Origin: Streptomyces rubiginosohelvolus | GTDB taxonomy: Bacteria > Actinomycetota > Actinomycetes > Streptomycetales > Streptomycetaceae | NCBI RefSeq assembly: GCF_014649875.1 | Contig: NZ_BMTW01000004.1 | Location: forward strand, 186,001-250,000 | Reading direction: 5' to 3' | DNA: 64,000 nt | Shown: piece by piece, positions 1-12,000 of the stretch | Position numbering within the stretch: the first letter of the stretch is position 1 | Layout of the letters: every line of letters begins with the position of its first letter | The notes under the pieces: generated by a model | Told to the model about the DNA's origin: nothing | Database searches by the model: none | The model's input: the letters and a program-made list of their open reading frames with translations, nothing else | Translations under genes and position numbers: made by a program

Positions 1-3000
1 GGTCAGACCGACCTGGGAGGTGGCCTCCTGCTGGGCCTGGGCCGGGGCGGTGCCGAGTCCGGTGAGCGGGGTGTGGCGGGCCATCCGTACGCGTTCGGTG
101 AGCGAGGTGCCCGTGTGGCGCTTTCCGAGGTCCGCGTCGCCGGGGAAGCCGTCGGCGCGGGCGGTGGCGAGGGTCAGGGCGTCCTGCACGTTGGCCGAGC
201 CGAGGATGTCCACGGCGAGGATGCCGGAGCCGATCACATCGTCGAAGGGCAGGATGTCGGGGTCGCTTTCGCCGGTCTCACTGTCCGTGGTCCGCCATCG
301 GGTGATGGAGTCAGGCAGGGCCTGATGTGCCGTCAGTACCTTTACCGCGCGCGGGGGTTCTGGCACATCCTGTTCGGTGAGCGCGCCGTCGGCGCCATCA
401 CCGGCCGGAGAGAGCAGGCTCGCCGGGAGGATCTCGTTGAGGCTGCCGACGGGGGCGGTGGCGGTGGGGCCGAGCGGCTTCCCGGACGCGTCGACCAGGG
501 TGGCCGTCAGGGTGTACGTGGTCACGATCTCGGCGTGGGCCTGGGTGGTGGCGATGTTGGGCATCGCGGTACTGCCGACCGCCTCGGTCACATTGCTCGA
601 CCGCTGCTTGGCCGCGGTTCCTTGGAGCGCCGGGTTGGCGACCAGTACTCCGCTGCCCGCCGCGCGTTCGCTCGCGCTGAGCGTCGCATCGGCGCCGCGG
701 TCCTGGGAGCGGCCGTCGACATCGTCGCGGGCGGTGGTCCGGTAGTCCTCCAACTCGTAACCGGTACGCAGCCGTTCCACGGTGGTGGTGACCGGTGTCA
801 GGGTCACCTTCAGCTGCCCGGGGCTGCCGCCGACCGGCAGGTGGTGGGGGCTGGACCAGGAGCGGTAGTGGACCGGCAGGGCCATCCCGTCGGTGGTCAG
901 CTCGTGCACATGGGAGCGGAGGAAGTCCGGCGAGAGCCGTTGGAGGACCTGCTCCCGGTCGTGCGAGGGCACGCCCATCCGCTCCAGCTGCCCCATCAGC
1001 TGCTGAGCCACCCGGCTCGCGTCGAGCTGGCCGCTGGGGTGGGAGGGGAAGTGGCGGCGGCGGAGGAACGGGGGCAGCCGGTAGCCGCCGCCGAGGTTGG
1101 CCGGTGTGCTGGTGCCGAGGCCGTCCGGGGCGAGCCCGGCCTCGATCGCGTCCTGCATCGGCAGGTGGAACATCACCGCGTCGCGGACGCGCTGGAGCGC
1201 GGCGGCGGCACGGCGCGGCGAGAGGCCGCGCCCCAGCCGTTCGGAGATCCGCCCGGCGGCGGAGCCGATCCGGCCCCCGGCGCGGGTGCCGACCGTCCCC
1301 ATCGCCGCCGTCCAGCGGTCGCGTACGGCCACGGTCTCGGCGGCGTCGGCGACCACCAGGTACATCCGGCCGGCGTAGCTGAGGGTGGTGTTGCGGCCCC
1401 GGGTGAGGGTCTGGGAGACGCTGCGGCCCTTGCCCCAGGCGTACTGGAGCGCGGTCGAGTACGTCCCCACCACGGCCTGTTGGCCGGGGGCCTGCTGCAC
1501 CGGCGTCACGGCGCCCTGGAGTCCGAGGGTGGTCCGGGAGCCGCTGCCGGAGGTTCCGGCGACGCGGTGTTCGTTGCCGATCGTGGCTTCGAGGCTGCCG
1601 GGCTTCGGGTCGCTCTTGACGCGGAGGTTCTCCAGCTCGCCCCGCACCGCCCCCTTGAGGTAGTGCGTCGAGAACGGGCCCGCGCCGGTGAGCCCGGTGA
1701 TGCGGGAGCCGAACGGGCCGAGGTACTGGCCGAGTTGCCCGGCGACGCCGAGGTTGGCCATGGCCCGGCGCAGGGCGGTGCGGATCGGGGTGCCGGGGGC
1801 GCTGACGTGCCAGGAGGTGCCGGTGGCGCGGTCGGCGGTGTCCTGGACGAGCTGCTGGCGCTGCTCGCCGCCTTCGGTGCTGAGGACTACGTGCGGGGCG
1901 CTGAGCAGCTTGTTCACGAGCTGCCGGTCGGACGAGGACGTGCGCGGCAAGGGGCGGGTGCCGTCGAGGAGTTGGTCCGCCTCGGTGGAGGAGAGGGAAC
2001 GCGGTACGGGAGTGGGTGCGGGCGCCGGGGCGGGGCCGGTGGCGGGGGGATCGGCGGGGGCGTGGCGTTCGGAGCCGTGGGCGGCGGGGACGGCCAGCTC
2101 CACCCGCCCGACGGTCTCGGTCCCCCGGGCGAACAGCGGGCGCTCCGCGACCTTGCTGACGAAGACGCCCGCGCCCAGCAGCCCCACCGACACGAGCCGG
2201 GTCCAGCCCCGCGGGCGGCGGTGGCCCTCGAAGGTGGCGCCCAACTCCACCTGGTAGCTGTAGAGATCGGCGCCGTTCTGGAAGGTCAGCTGGTCGTGGG
2301 CGACCGCGACGGTGTTCTTGGTGGCGCGGGTACGCGACTGCGCGTAGCGGGCGCCGAGGGAGACGTTGCCCGCCTGGCGGGGCAGCCCGGTGCCGGGGTC
2401 CTTGTCGTGGTCGCGCGGCGAGATGCCCAGCTCGACCCCGGCGGAGAGGGTGGTGGACTCCTGCTGCCCCTGGCCGGAGATCTCGGTGCCGATCACGGCG
2501 TTGCGCAGCGATCGTTCGCTGAGGGTGGTCTCGAACCGCCGGTCGGTGAGGCGGGCGCGCAGGATGAGCGTGTGGTGGCCCCGGCGGACCTTGCCGTCCT
2601 CGGTGAGGGTGACCGGCACCCCGGTGGTCGTGAGGTCGTCGAGGCTCTGCGCGAGGCTGGGCCGGTTCAGCGCCTCGCGCACCTGGCGCTCGTTGTGCAG
2701 CGCGGTGCGCATGCGCCCGTCCCCGTACCAGAGCTTGGCCAGATGGGGGTGGCGCAGCATCAGCGGCGGCACGAAGAGCGAGGGGTACGCGCGGTGCAGC
2801 GTGTCCAGGACCGTGTCGGTGAAGGCCTTCAGGGGGTCCGGAGGGGTGGGGGCGAGAGCCGGGGCGGGCGTGGTCGTGGTCGCCGGGGCGGACGTGGTCG
2901 CCACCGGAGCGGGAGCCGTCGTCGCGGTGGCCGGGGCCGGGGCGGTCGCCGGGGCCGGGGGACGCTGGTCGGGTACGAAGCCCTCGGCGCGGACCTGGCC

Positions 3001-6000
3001 GCCCAGGTGCACCGGGTCCTGGCGGGTGAGGTACCAGGGCACCGGGGGCTCGGCGTCCGGGTTCGGGCCGGCCGCTCCCGGCGTACGGCTGTCCCAGCCC
3101 GCGAGGCGGCGCGCGTCCTGGGTGGAGTACCAGTCGAGGCTGACCACCCGGACCGGCCGGGCGGCGGAGGACGGCTGACCGGCCTTGCGCACCATCAGGG
3201 TGCGCTCCACCCGGTAGAGCGCCATGGGGTGGTTGCGGACGCGGCCGGTCACCTTGCGGGCGGCGTCCGAGCCGAGGTAGTGACCCCGGCCCGCGCTGAG
3301 ATCGGTGCGGACCAGGGGTCCGCCCTGGAGGCGTACGTCGGTCTCGGGGCCGATGAGGGTGTAGTTGGGCCCGGCGGTGACCTGGACGCCGAGGCGGGTG
3401 TCGCGGACGTGGGCGCGCTGGTTCTGGTACGTGGTCTGGGTGAGGTCGCGGACCTCCGCCTTGACCGACTCCGTGACCAGGGTGGCCCGGTGCGGGATCG
3501 ACCGCTCGACGATCAGATGGCCCAGCGGGTGCTGCCCGCTGCCCCGGGTCAGTTCGGGCCCGCTGACGGGTCCGGTGAACCGCCCGAAGAGGCCGAGGAG
3601 CCGCCCGGGTCGTACGTACGAGATCAGTGTGCGGTGGGCCGAACTGCCGGGGCGCGCACCGGAGATGGCGAGCGCGACGTCCTCCGGCGGATCGGTGAGG
3701 TGGAGGGCGGTCGTGTCGGTGATCCGCGGTTCGGCCCCGTCGGGGAAGGTGAGCGTCTCCGGGGCGCGCTTCGGCCCCTTGAAGGGCACGGTGAGGTCGT
3801 CCGGGAGCCGCCAGCTCAGCCCGTCCCGCATGGCGAAGGCGGCGGAGTGCACCTGGCTGCGCTGCCACCGGGGCGTGGCGGCGGGCGCGGTGCCCGGCCC
3901 GGGGCCCGTCGGCGCGGGGGGCTTCGGCGCCTCGGTGACCCGCTCGACGCGCACCCGGTAGTGGACGTCGTCCAGGTGCAGGTGGGACCCCTCCCAGGCC
4001 CGGTACTCGCTCTGGTGGTACGCCTGGGTGCCCTGCGTGTAGTCGGTCTTCCGGGTCCAGCCCAGCGAGACGCCGATCTTGAGCATCCAGTTGAGCGGCG
4101 GGCCCATGCCCAGCGCGGCGGCGACCCGGCGGCCGACGCCGACGCTGCGCCCGCCGCCCGTACCGGCCTGACCGCGCCGCATGGTGTCCAGCCGTACGGT
4201 CGCGCCGCCGACCTCGCCGAAACGCTCCCAGCGGTGGTACGGGACGGCCTCGACGATCATCTCGTGGCCGACCCCGGACTTCTCCCGGCCCACGAAGCGG
4301 GCGCCGCGGGGGGCGGTGAACGCGCCGGGCTGGTCCTTCAGCAGGCGCAGCAGCTCCGCCTCGTCGAACTGGGCGCGGAGCTTCTTGGGCAGCTGGTCGA
4401 AGATCTCCTTCGCGACCTGCTCGGGTGAGCGCAGGGTGAGGACGCCCGGGCCGTTGAGGAGCCCCGTCCTCGGCGGCCCGGCGGCGGTCCGCGCGCCCGG
4501 GCCGGTGGAGCCGTCGTCGGGATCGGCGTCCGGGCTGATCAGGACGGTGGGCAGACGGCTGCCGTCGTCGAAGGTGACGGTGCGCGGGGCGGGACCCGGC
4601 GGCCGGGCGTCCTCGCCGGTCAGCAGCCGTGCCGGGCGGTGCCGCTCCAGCTGGGTCTCCAGCGGTACGGGATCGCCCCGGTCCGGGCTCTCCTCGGTGG
4701 GACTGCTGAGATCCGTGACCCCGCCCATGCTCCGCAGCCACTCCCCGAAGACGTCGGAGACGGCCGGGGTTTCGGTGGCCGGGGCAGGGGCGGGAGCGGT
4801 CGTCGGTGCGGGCAGGGCGGTGGCCGGGACGAGGGCGTCGTAGTGGTCGGCGCCGTTGTAGGCCACATGCAGGGTGCCGCTCCGGCCGCCCGGGTTGAGC
4901 GGGGTGACGGACGTGCCCGTCGCTGCCGACGCGTCGGGGCGGACGAGCCGCAGCTCGATGTCGAGGGTGTGCGCCAGCGCGAGCGGGAGCGCGTCGGCGA
5001 AGGGCGAGGACCACAGGGCCGGGAGTTCGGCCGCCGCGAGGATCAGCCCGTCGGTGCCGAGCCGCCGTGCGTCGGCGGGGGTGGGCGCCACGTCGGCGAG
5101 ATGCGGGTAGCCGCTGTCGCGGAGGATGCTCCGCCACCGGCGTCCGTCGCCGTCCTTGACGACGGACTGCTCGATCCGGTCCCAGCGCTGCCCGATACGC
5201 TCCCGCGCCTCCGCGTCCCGTACCCCGGCCAGGGCGGTCATCCGGAGGTCGTCGACGACGGCGAGCACCGGGTCGGGGGTGGCCTCGACGTCCGGGGCGA
5301 GCAGTTCGGAGCCGGTGAGCCGGTCGCGGAGCAGGCCGCGGAGCCCGGCGACGTTCCGGGCGGCCCAGGGGGGCGGGACGGCGTGGCTGCGCGCGGTGTC
5401 GAGGAGCGACCGGAAGAGGCAGTCCCCGTCGCCCCTGGCGGGCATCCTGCGGAAGGCCCGGCCGTCCGCGTGAACGGTGTCCGCGAGGCCGGGCGTCCCG
5501 GTGGCCTTGCCGGAGAGCTGCATGTCCTCGGCGATGCTCTCCGGGCGGGCGGGCGGCGGCGAGGCCGGGCGGGGTTCGGGGTGGACGAGGACGGCGTGGT
5601 CGTTGCCGGGGCTGAAGCGGAGCAGCGGTTCGCCGGACGCGCCCTCGTGGGAGCTGACGATCTTGTCGAAGACCGACTTGTCGAAGGCCGTCGGCGGATT
5701 CCAGAACATGTGCGCGCCGTGCGCCACGGCCATGTCCTTGGCCCGCATCTCGTCGATCAGCGCATCGTGGGCCGCGGGGGAGATCCGGGAACCGTCCGGC
5801 GAGGACACGTCGAACAGGTCGTGGTCGCCGGTGATCGGACGGCGGCCGCCCGCGTCGTCGAAACCGAACACGATCCCCTGGTGCACGGTGAACGTGCCGG
5901 CGGCCTCGTACTGGGCCATCTTCCCGGCCAGTTCGTGGAATTCCGTGGACCGCTGGTTGAACCGTGAGACCACCCGGTCCCAGTCACCGTGCGGAACGGA

Positions 6001-9000
6001 GCCCTCGGCGGGCAGCACCGGCCGGAAGTAGCCGACCAGACCGATCGTGTCCGCCTCGGCGCCGAGCAGAACATCGACCTCGTTGATCGTCTTCGCCTTG
6101 ATGTCCTGCGGCTTCGGCATCGCCCCCGCGTCCAGCCACTTCGGCGCCGACGGATTCGTCGGCCGCACATCCACCACGACGTTCCGGTCCCGCGCCACAT
6201 CACGGAACTTGTCGAAGTTCTTCTCCGGAATGCCGTACGTGTGCCGGGCCGTGTAGGAGTCGACCTGTCCGGGCTTGAGCTTCTGCGTCCAGGTGAGGAC
6301 GGCGTGGTCGCTGTTGGGGGTGAAGCGGAGCAACGGTTCGCCGGAGGGGCCCTGATGGGAGCTGACGATCTTGTCGAAGACCGACTTGTCGAACGCGGTC
6401 GGCGGATTCCAGAACATGTGCGCGCCGTGCACGACGGCCATGTCCTTGGCCCGCATCTCGTCGATCAGCGCGTCGTGGTCGGGATGCGAGAGCCGTGAGC
6501 CGTCGGGGGACGACACGTCGAACACATCGTGGTCACCCGTGATCGGGCGCCGGTCACCGGCGTCGTCGACACCGTGGACGACGCCGTCCTGGACGACGAA
6601 GCGGCCTTCGGCCTCGTACTGGGCCATCTTCCCGGCCAGTTCGCGGAACTCGGTGGACCGCTGGTTGAACCGTGAGAGCACCCGGTCCCAGGCACCGTGC
6701 GGAACGGAGCCCTGGTCCGGCAGCACCGGTTGGAAATAGCCGACCAGACCGATCGTCCCCGCATCGGCACCGAGCAGAACATCGACCTCGTTGACCGTCT
6801 TCGCCTTGATGTCCTGCGGCTTCGGCATCGCCCCCGCGTCCAGCCACTTCGGCGCCGACGGATTCGTCGGACGCACGTCCACGACCACGTTCCGGTCCCG
6901 CGCCAGGTCACGGAACTTGTCGAAGTTCTTCTCCGGAATGCCGTACGTGTGCCGGGCGGTGTAGGCGTTGACGGCAAGGGCGTTGACCGGGAGCGCCGGC
7001 GGGGGCGGGCTTCCTTCGGGCCGCGGGGCGTCCTGCGGGCCGGTCGGGTCCGTGAGCTCCGGGTGGTGCAGGCGGCGGGCCAGTTCGGCGGTGTCGGCAG
7101 GGCCGAGGCCCAGTTCGGACAACGGCAGCGGGGCGTTCGACAGGGACCAGGTGATCTGCGCGGAACGTGCGTAGGAGAGGCCGAGCACGTCGGGCTGGGA
7201 GACCAGGGTGTCCGGGGGCAGTTCGGGCGGCGGGGGCGGCAACAACCCGTCGAGCGTGGTCTCGGGAGTCGCGCCGGCCCGCAGTCCGGCTGCGGCTTCC
7301 AGGAACGCGGTGTACTGCTCCGGGGTGGGGCCGGTGGCCGGGTCGACGGTGGTGCCGTTGGTGGCGGTGTGCCAGTCGGTGACCATCCGGTCGAGCAGCT
7401 CCGGGGTCATCCGGCCGTCGCCGTACCGGGCGGCGGTGACCGGATCACGCCAGCGCAGGCCGTCCACATAGGCCAGGGCCGCCAGCAACCCCCGGTTTCC
7501 GGGCTGCTGTTCGGCGTCCGGCCCGAGGACTTCGCGCAGGGTGCGGATCTGCTGGAGGGTACGGGCGCGGGCGAAGGCGTCGGCCGGGTCCGGGCCCGCG
7601 TGCAGTCCGGCGTCACGCGCCAGGTCGTCCAGCGCGGTCCCGGCGGGCTCGGGGGTGAACAGCCGCCACCGGCCCGGCCCGTCGGGGCCTTCGCCGAGGA
7701 CCGCGCGGACGTTGCCGTCCCGGTCCTTCGCGGTGCCCGCCTCGGTCGTCGGCGCGTACACCGGGCGCCCGGTCCGGTTGGCGACGTGCTGGGCGACCGG
7801 CAGCCCCGCGATCTTCGGCTGCTGCCCGGTCTCGCAGGAGAACAGCACCAGCGGCCGGTCCTGGTCCCCGTCCTGTGCCCAGGACTTGAGGACCTCGCCG
7901 AGCTGGACGCCGCTGATCTTGACGGTGGGGTACGCGGCGTTGTCCGTGCCGAGGGTGACCGTGCGGGGCGTGCCGTGGCCGACGAAGTAGTCGGCGCCGC
8001 GCTCGGTTCCGGAGCCGGGGAGGGCGGTCGGCGGGCCGGTGAAGACGGTACGGGGAGCGGGCGGGGCCTCGGAGGTGCCGGGGGGCGGGGGTTCGGCCGC
8101 GGTGGTGCGCACTCCGCGGAAACTGTCCTGCCCGAGCAGCGCCTCACGGCCGGAACTGCGTGCCGTGCCGTCCTCGGCCGGGCCCTGCGAGATGGTCACC
8201 GTCTGCACGGCCACGCCGGGTTGCGGAGCGGTCGTGGTCTGGGGCACGAAGCGCCGGAGCTCGCTGAAGGGCACCGTCTTCCGGTCGAGCGTGGTGACGG
8301 AGGGCCCGGCGGTGGGAGGCGGCGTGCTGGTGTCGCCGTCGGTGCTGCTGCTCGTGGCGATCGGGGCCACCGGGTTGTCGCCCGTGTCCATGACGTTGTC
8401 CCGCCGCGACTCCAGGTTCACCTCGGCGGCGGTCTCGCCCTGCGGCGGGCGCGGCCTTCCGGTGTCCAGTGCGCCGTTACGGATCAGGGAGTCGACCATC
8501 TGCGGTACGGAACGCCCGCCCTGGAACAGGCTGTACATGTTGTCCGGCACGACCGGGCGCAGGCCCTGCTCCAGGAGGAGTTTCGGCAGCAGGATCTGCA
8601 CGTTGGACCGGAGGTTGCCGTCCTGGAACGGGTGGACGACGTGCAGCGCCCGGATGGTACGGACGATGGAGGCGAGTTTGGCCGCGTCGTCGGCGTCGGG
8701 GTCGGACACCCGGGCGTAGTGCTGCTGGAACAGCGTGTCGACGAGGCCGGGGGCCGCGTTCTTGCCGTAATTGGTCGCCAGAGAGGGGTTGTTGTGCATG
8801 AACCGGGTCAGGATGGTGACCGGCCGGGGCTTGGGGAGCGGCGTGGACCAGTCGCGGCTGGTCGTGTCGTAGACAAGCAGCTGTTCGCCGATGCGCTCGT
8901 CGAAGATGTCGTCGGCGAGCGTCTCCCCTCGCAGCGGGAACTGCGTGGCACCGCCGCCGGACCAGCCGATCGTCCGGCCGAGGTGGCCGGTGGCCAGCCC

Positions 9001-12000
9001 GTGCATCGTCCGGTACGAGGTCGAGTCCATGGGCGTGGCGACGGTGGCGGGGTCGCCGAGGAACTGCGTGTACGCCGACACCATGCCCTGTTGGAAGCCG
9101 GGTGAGCGGTCGTGGTCGTAGTAGGAGCCGGGGTCGTCCGGGAAGGCTTCGAGCGCGGCCTGGTGGTTCTTGGGGTCGATGTAGAAGGTCCACCACTGGT
9201 CCTCCGGGAGGAAGTCCCGGAGCGTCTGCGGTGGTTGGCCAGATGCCGGGTCTGCGGGGCGGACCGTGATCTGCCCGGGCGTGGCGGTGGGGGTGGTGTC
9301 CGCGTCGCCACGGCCCGACTCCAGGTGCAGATCGGTGGCCGTCTCGGTCCAGGGGCGGGCGTCGGCGGCGAGCTTGGAGGCGGCGGGTGGGTCGGTGGGC
9401 GTGGTCGTGGGGGCCGAGGAGGTCGGGATGACCGTCGGCTTGATGTCCGGGGCGGCCTCGGGGGCGTTGTCGGCGAGCGGAGCCTTGACGTCCGGGCCGG
9501 GCGTGGAACTGGTGGTGGTGATCACCGAAGGCTTGGCGTCGGGGCCCGGCAGGTCACCGGGGGTGGGGGCAGGCTCGCCCGACACCACCTTCACCGAGGA
9601 CGGGTCGATGTCGCGGTGCTCGGACTCGGTGCGGGGAGGCGCGGTAACGGGGTCGACCTGACCGGACTCGGTGACGGCGGGCGGCTCCGGCGTCTCCTGT
9701 GTGCCCGTCGTCTGCTGCGTCTGCTCGCCCGGCGACGCCTCGGCTGTGCCGGTGTCGCCCTGCGAGAGGGAACGCGGGGGCGAGGCCGTCGACGTGGTGG
9801 GAGAGCCGGCCGATGTGGCGGGCGGGACGGCCGATGTGGCGGGCGGGACGGTCGATGCGGCGGGCGGGACGGTCGATGCGGCGGGCGGCGGAGCGGCCGC
9901 CATCACGGGCGGCACCCCGAGGGCGTCGGCGAGCGGCAGCAGCACGTTCGCGCCGGGGAACGCCGTGTTCACGCCGCTGTCGGGCGCCCCGGCGAACTCG
10001 GGTCCCGTGAGCGGACGGACCTCCACCGGCGCGCCGGGACCCTCCCGGGTCAGCTCGACCGCCTCGCGCACCGGCTGCCCCGCCGCGTCGGACCCGGTCG
10101 GCGGACCGAGCACCACGGCCCGGTCCACCCCGGCGCCGTCCAGCAGTTCGGCCGCCTCCGGCGATGCGGCGAGGGGCGGCGGGCCCTCGGAGACCACGAC
10201 GGTGAGCGGAGGCGCACCGGTGCCGGCACCGTCGGCGGTGACCGGGGCATCACCCCGCACATCGCGGGCCTCGGGGTCGGAGGAGGTCTCCGTACCCCGC
10301 GAGTCCACGGTGCCCGCCTCTCCGGACGTACCGGTCTCGGGCGAACCGACGGTCCCGACCTCGCCGGACGCACCGGTCTCGGGCGAACCGACGGTCCCGA
10401 CCTCGCCGGACGCACCGGTCCCGGGCGAACGTACCGGGCTCTCCGCCCCGCCGGGCGCACCGTCCACCGGCGACGCCCCCGGCCCCTCCCCCACGATCGG
10501 CGCGTCCACCGTCACCGGCGTGCCGAGGCTCTCCAGGGCCCGGCGCACCTCGTCGGTGTCCACCTGACCGGCCGGGCTGTTCCCGCCGGGCACCACGCGT
10601 ACCTCGGGCACCTGCGACAGCCTCTCGTGCACCCCGTCGCGTACGCCGATCTCGGCAGGGCCCGGCGGCTGGGAGCCCCGGAGGGCGGCGAGGTCCCGCA
10701 GCGCCTGCTCCCGGACATCGGCCGGGCCCTGGTGGACCTGCTGCCACAGCGCGTTCTCGGCGGCCGTCACCGGCAGGGGGCCCGGCGTGTACGGCGGGGG
10801 GTCGGCCGAGAGGTAGGGCGGTGGCGCGTCCTGCGACATGTACGGCGGCGGTGACTGGCTGCCGGTGAAGTCGCCCTGGCCCGTGGTCTGCTGGACGACC
10901 GGCGGCGGCGAGGAGAGACCGGGCCCGGGGCCGTCGCTGCCGGTGCCGTCCGTACGGGAGGAGCCCTCGGTGCGGTCCGGGCTATCCGCCCCGGTGCCGT
11001 CGCCGTTGCCGCCGGAGACGGTCGGTGGCGGCTGGTTGCGCAACTTGTCGATGGCGTGCCGGAGTTCGGCTCCGCTGTTCAGCGCGGCGCCCATGAGCGA
11101 GGACTCGACCCGGCTGCTGATGCCCGCGCCGAAGAAGGTGGTCCAGCTGGAGGACCAGTCACCCTCGAATGCGCCCTTGATCAGGATCTCCGCGACCACC
11201 TCGCCCGCCCCCGCGGCGATGAAGTCCGCCGTCCCCTTCAGGCCGTAGTGTGCGACCAGCGCGCCCGGCCGGTCGAGGTTGAGGCGCAGGATCTGGCTGT
11301 TGCGCCACAGTTCGGGGTTGTTGCGGAAGGAGAACGGGCCGTCCCGGAAGGTGACGGGCACCGGGCCGGGCGTGGGTGTGGGGCCGTTGCCGTACGGGTT
11401 CGGGTCGGGGCGGTCCTTCGGGGGATCGGGAAGGTCAGGACCGGGCTTGGGGTTGGGGTTGGGGGTCGGGCCGTTGGTCTTGATGTCGACGTTCGGCGTG
11501 TCCCGCCAGTTGGGGTTCTTGAAGTCGAGATCAGGGCCGCCCTTGAGGAAGTTGCCGTCGAAGCTGCGGACGATGTCCTTGGCGAACTTCTCGAAGACGC
11601 TGGTGAAGAACCCCGCCGCCGCGCCGAACGCGGCGGCCTTGCCGATGTCGCTCCAGTCGATGCCGTCCGGGCGGCGGCCGTCCGGGGCGAAGTTCATCAT
11701 CGCGAGCCGGACCGCGAAGGTGGTGAACGCCTCGGCGAACGCCTCGGTCAGCGAGGGTGCGAGGTGCAGCCGCTGGAGGAGGTGGCTGAGGGTGGTGAGG
11801 ATGAAGAAGCGGCTGCGCAGCTTGGCCATCATGATCTGGCTGGCCGAGGCGCCACCGGTGAAGAAGGACATCGCGAGGTAGATGGCGATCTCGATGAGCA
11901 GCCGGATGATCTCGGCGATGACCTGCCACTTGGACTCCATGATGTCCATGGAGGTCTTGCGGCGGCCCTCGGCGATCTTGTCGAGCTGGTCGGAGAATTC

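Noticed and set aside
73..4428. 1451-codon open frame on the plus strand
   Set aside because: Antisense to the giant gene, with Gly/Arg/Val-rich composition and no domain.
398..5137. 1579-codon open frame on the minus strand
   Set aside because: It is offset from the giant gene's frame; its translation is almost only Arg, Pro, Ala and Gly, typical of a shadow frame in GC-rich DNA.
6697..9105. 802-codon plus-strand frame
   Set aside because: Antisense to the Fic, His/Cys and EF-like region of the giant gene; no motifs.
9805..10436. CRISPR-like direct repeats
   Set aside because: Repeats are in-frame multiples of three inside a coding linker with no unique spacers.
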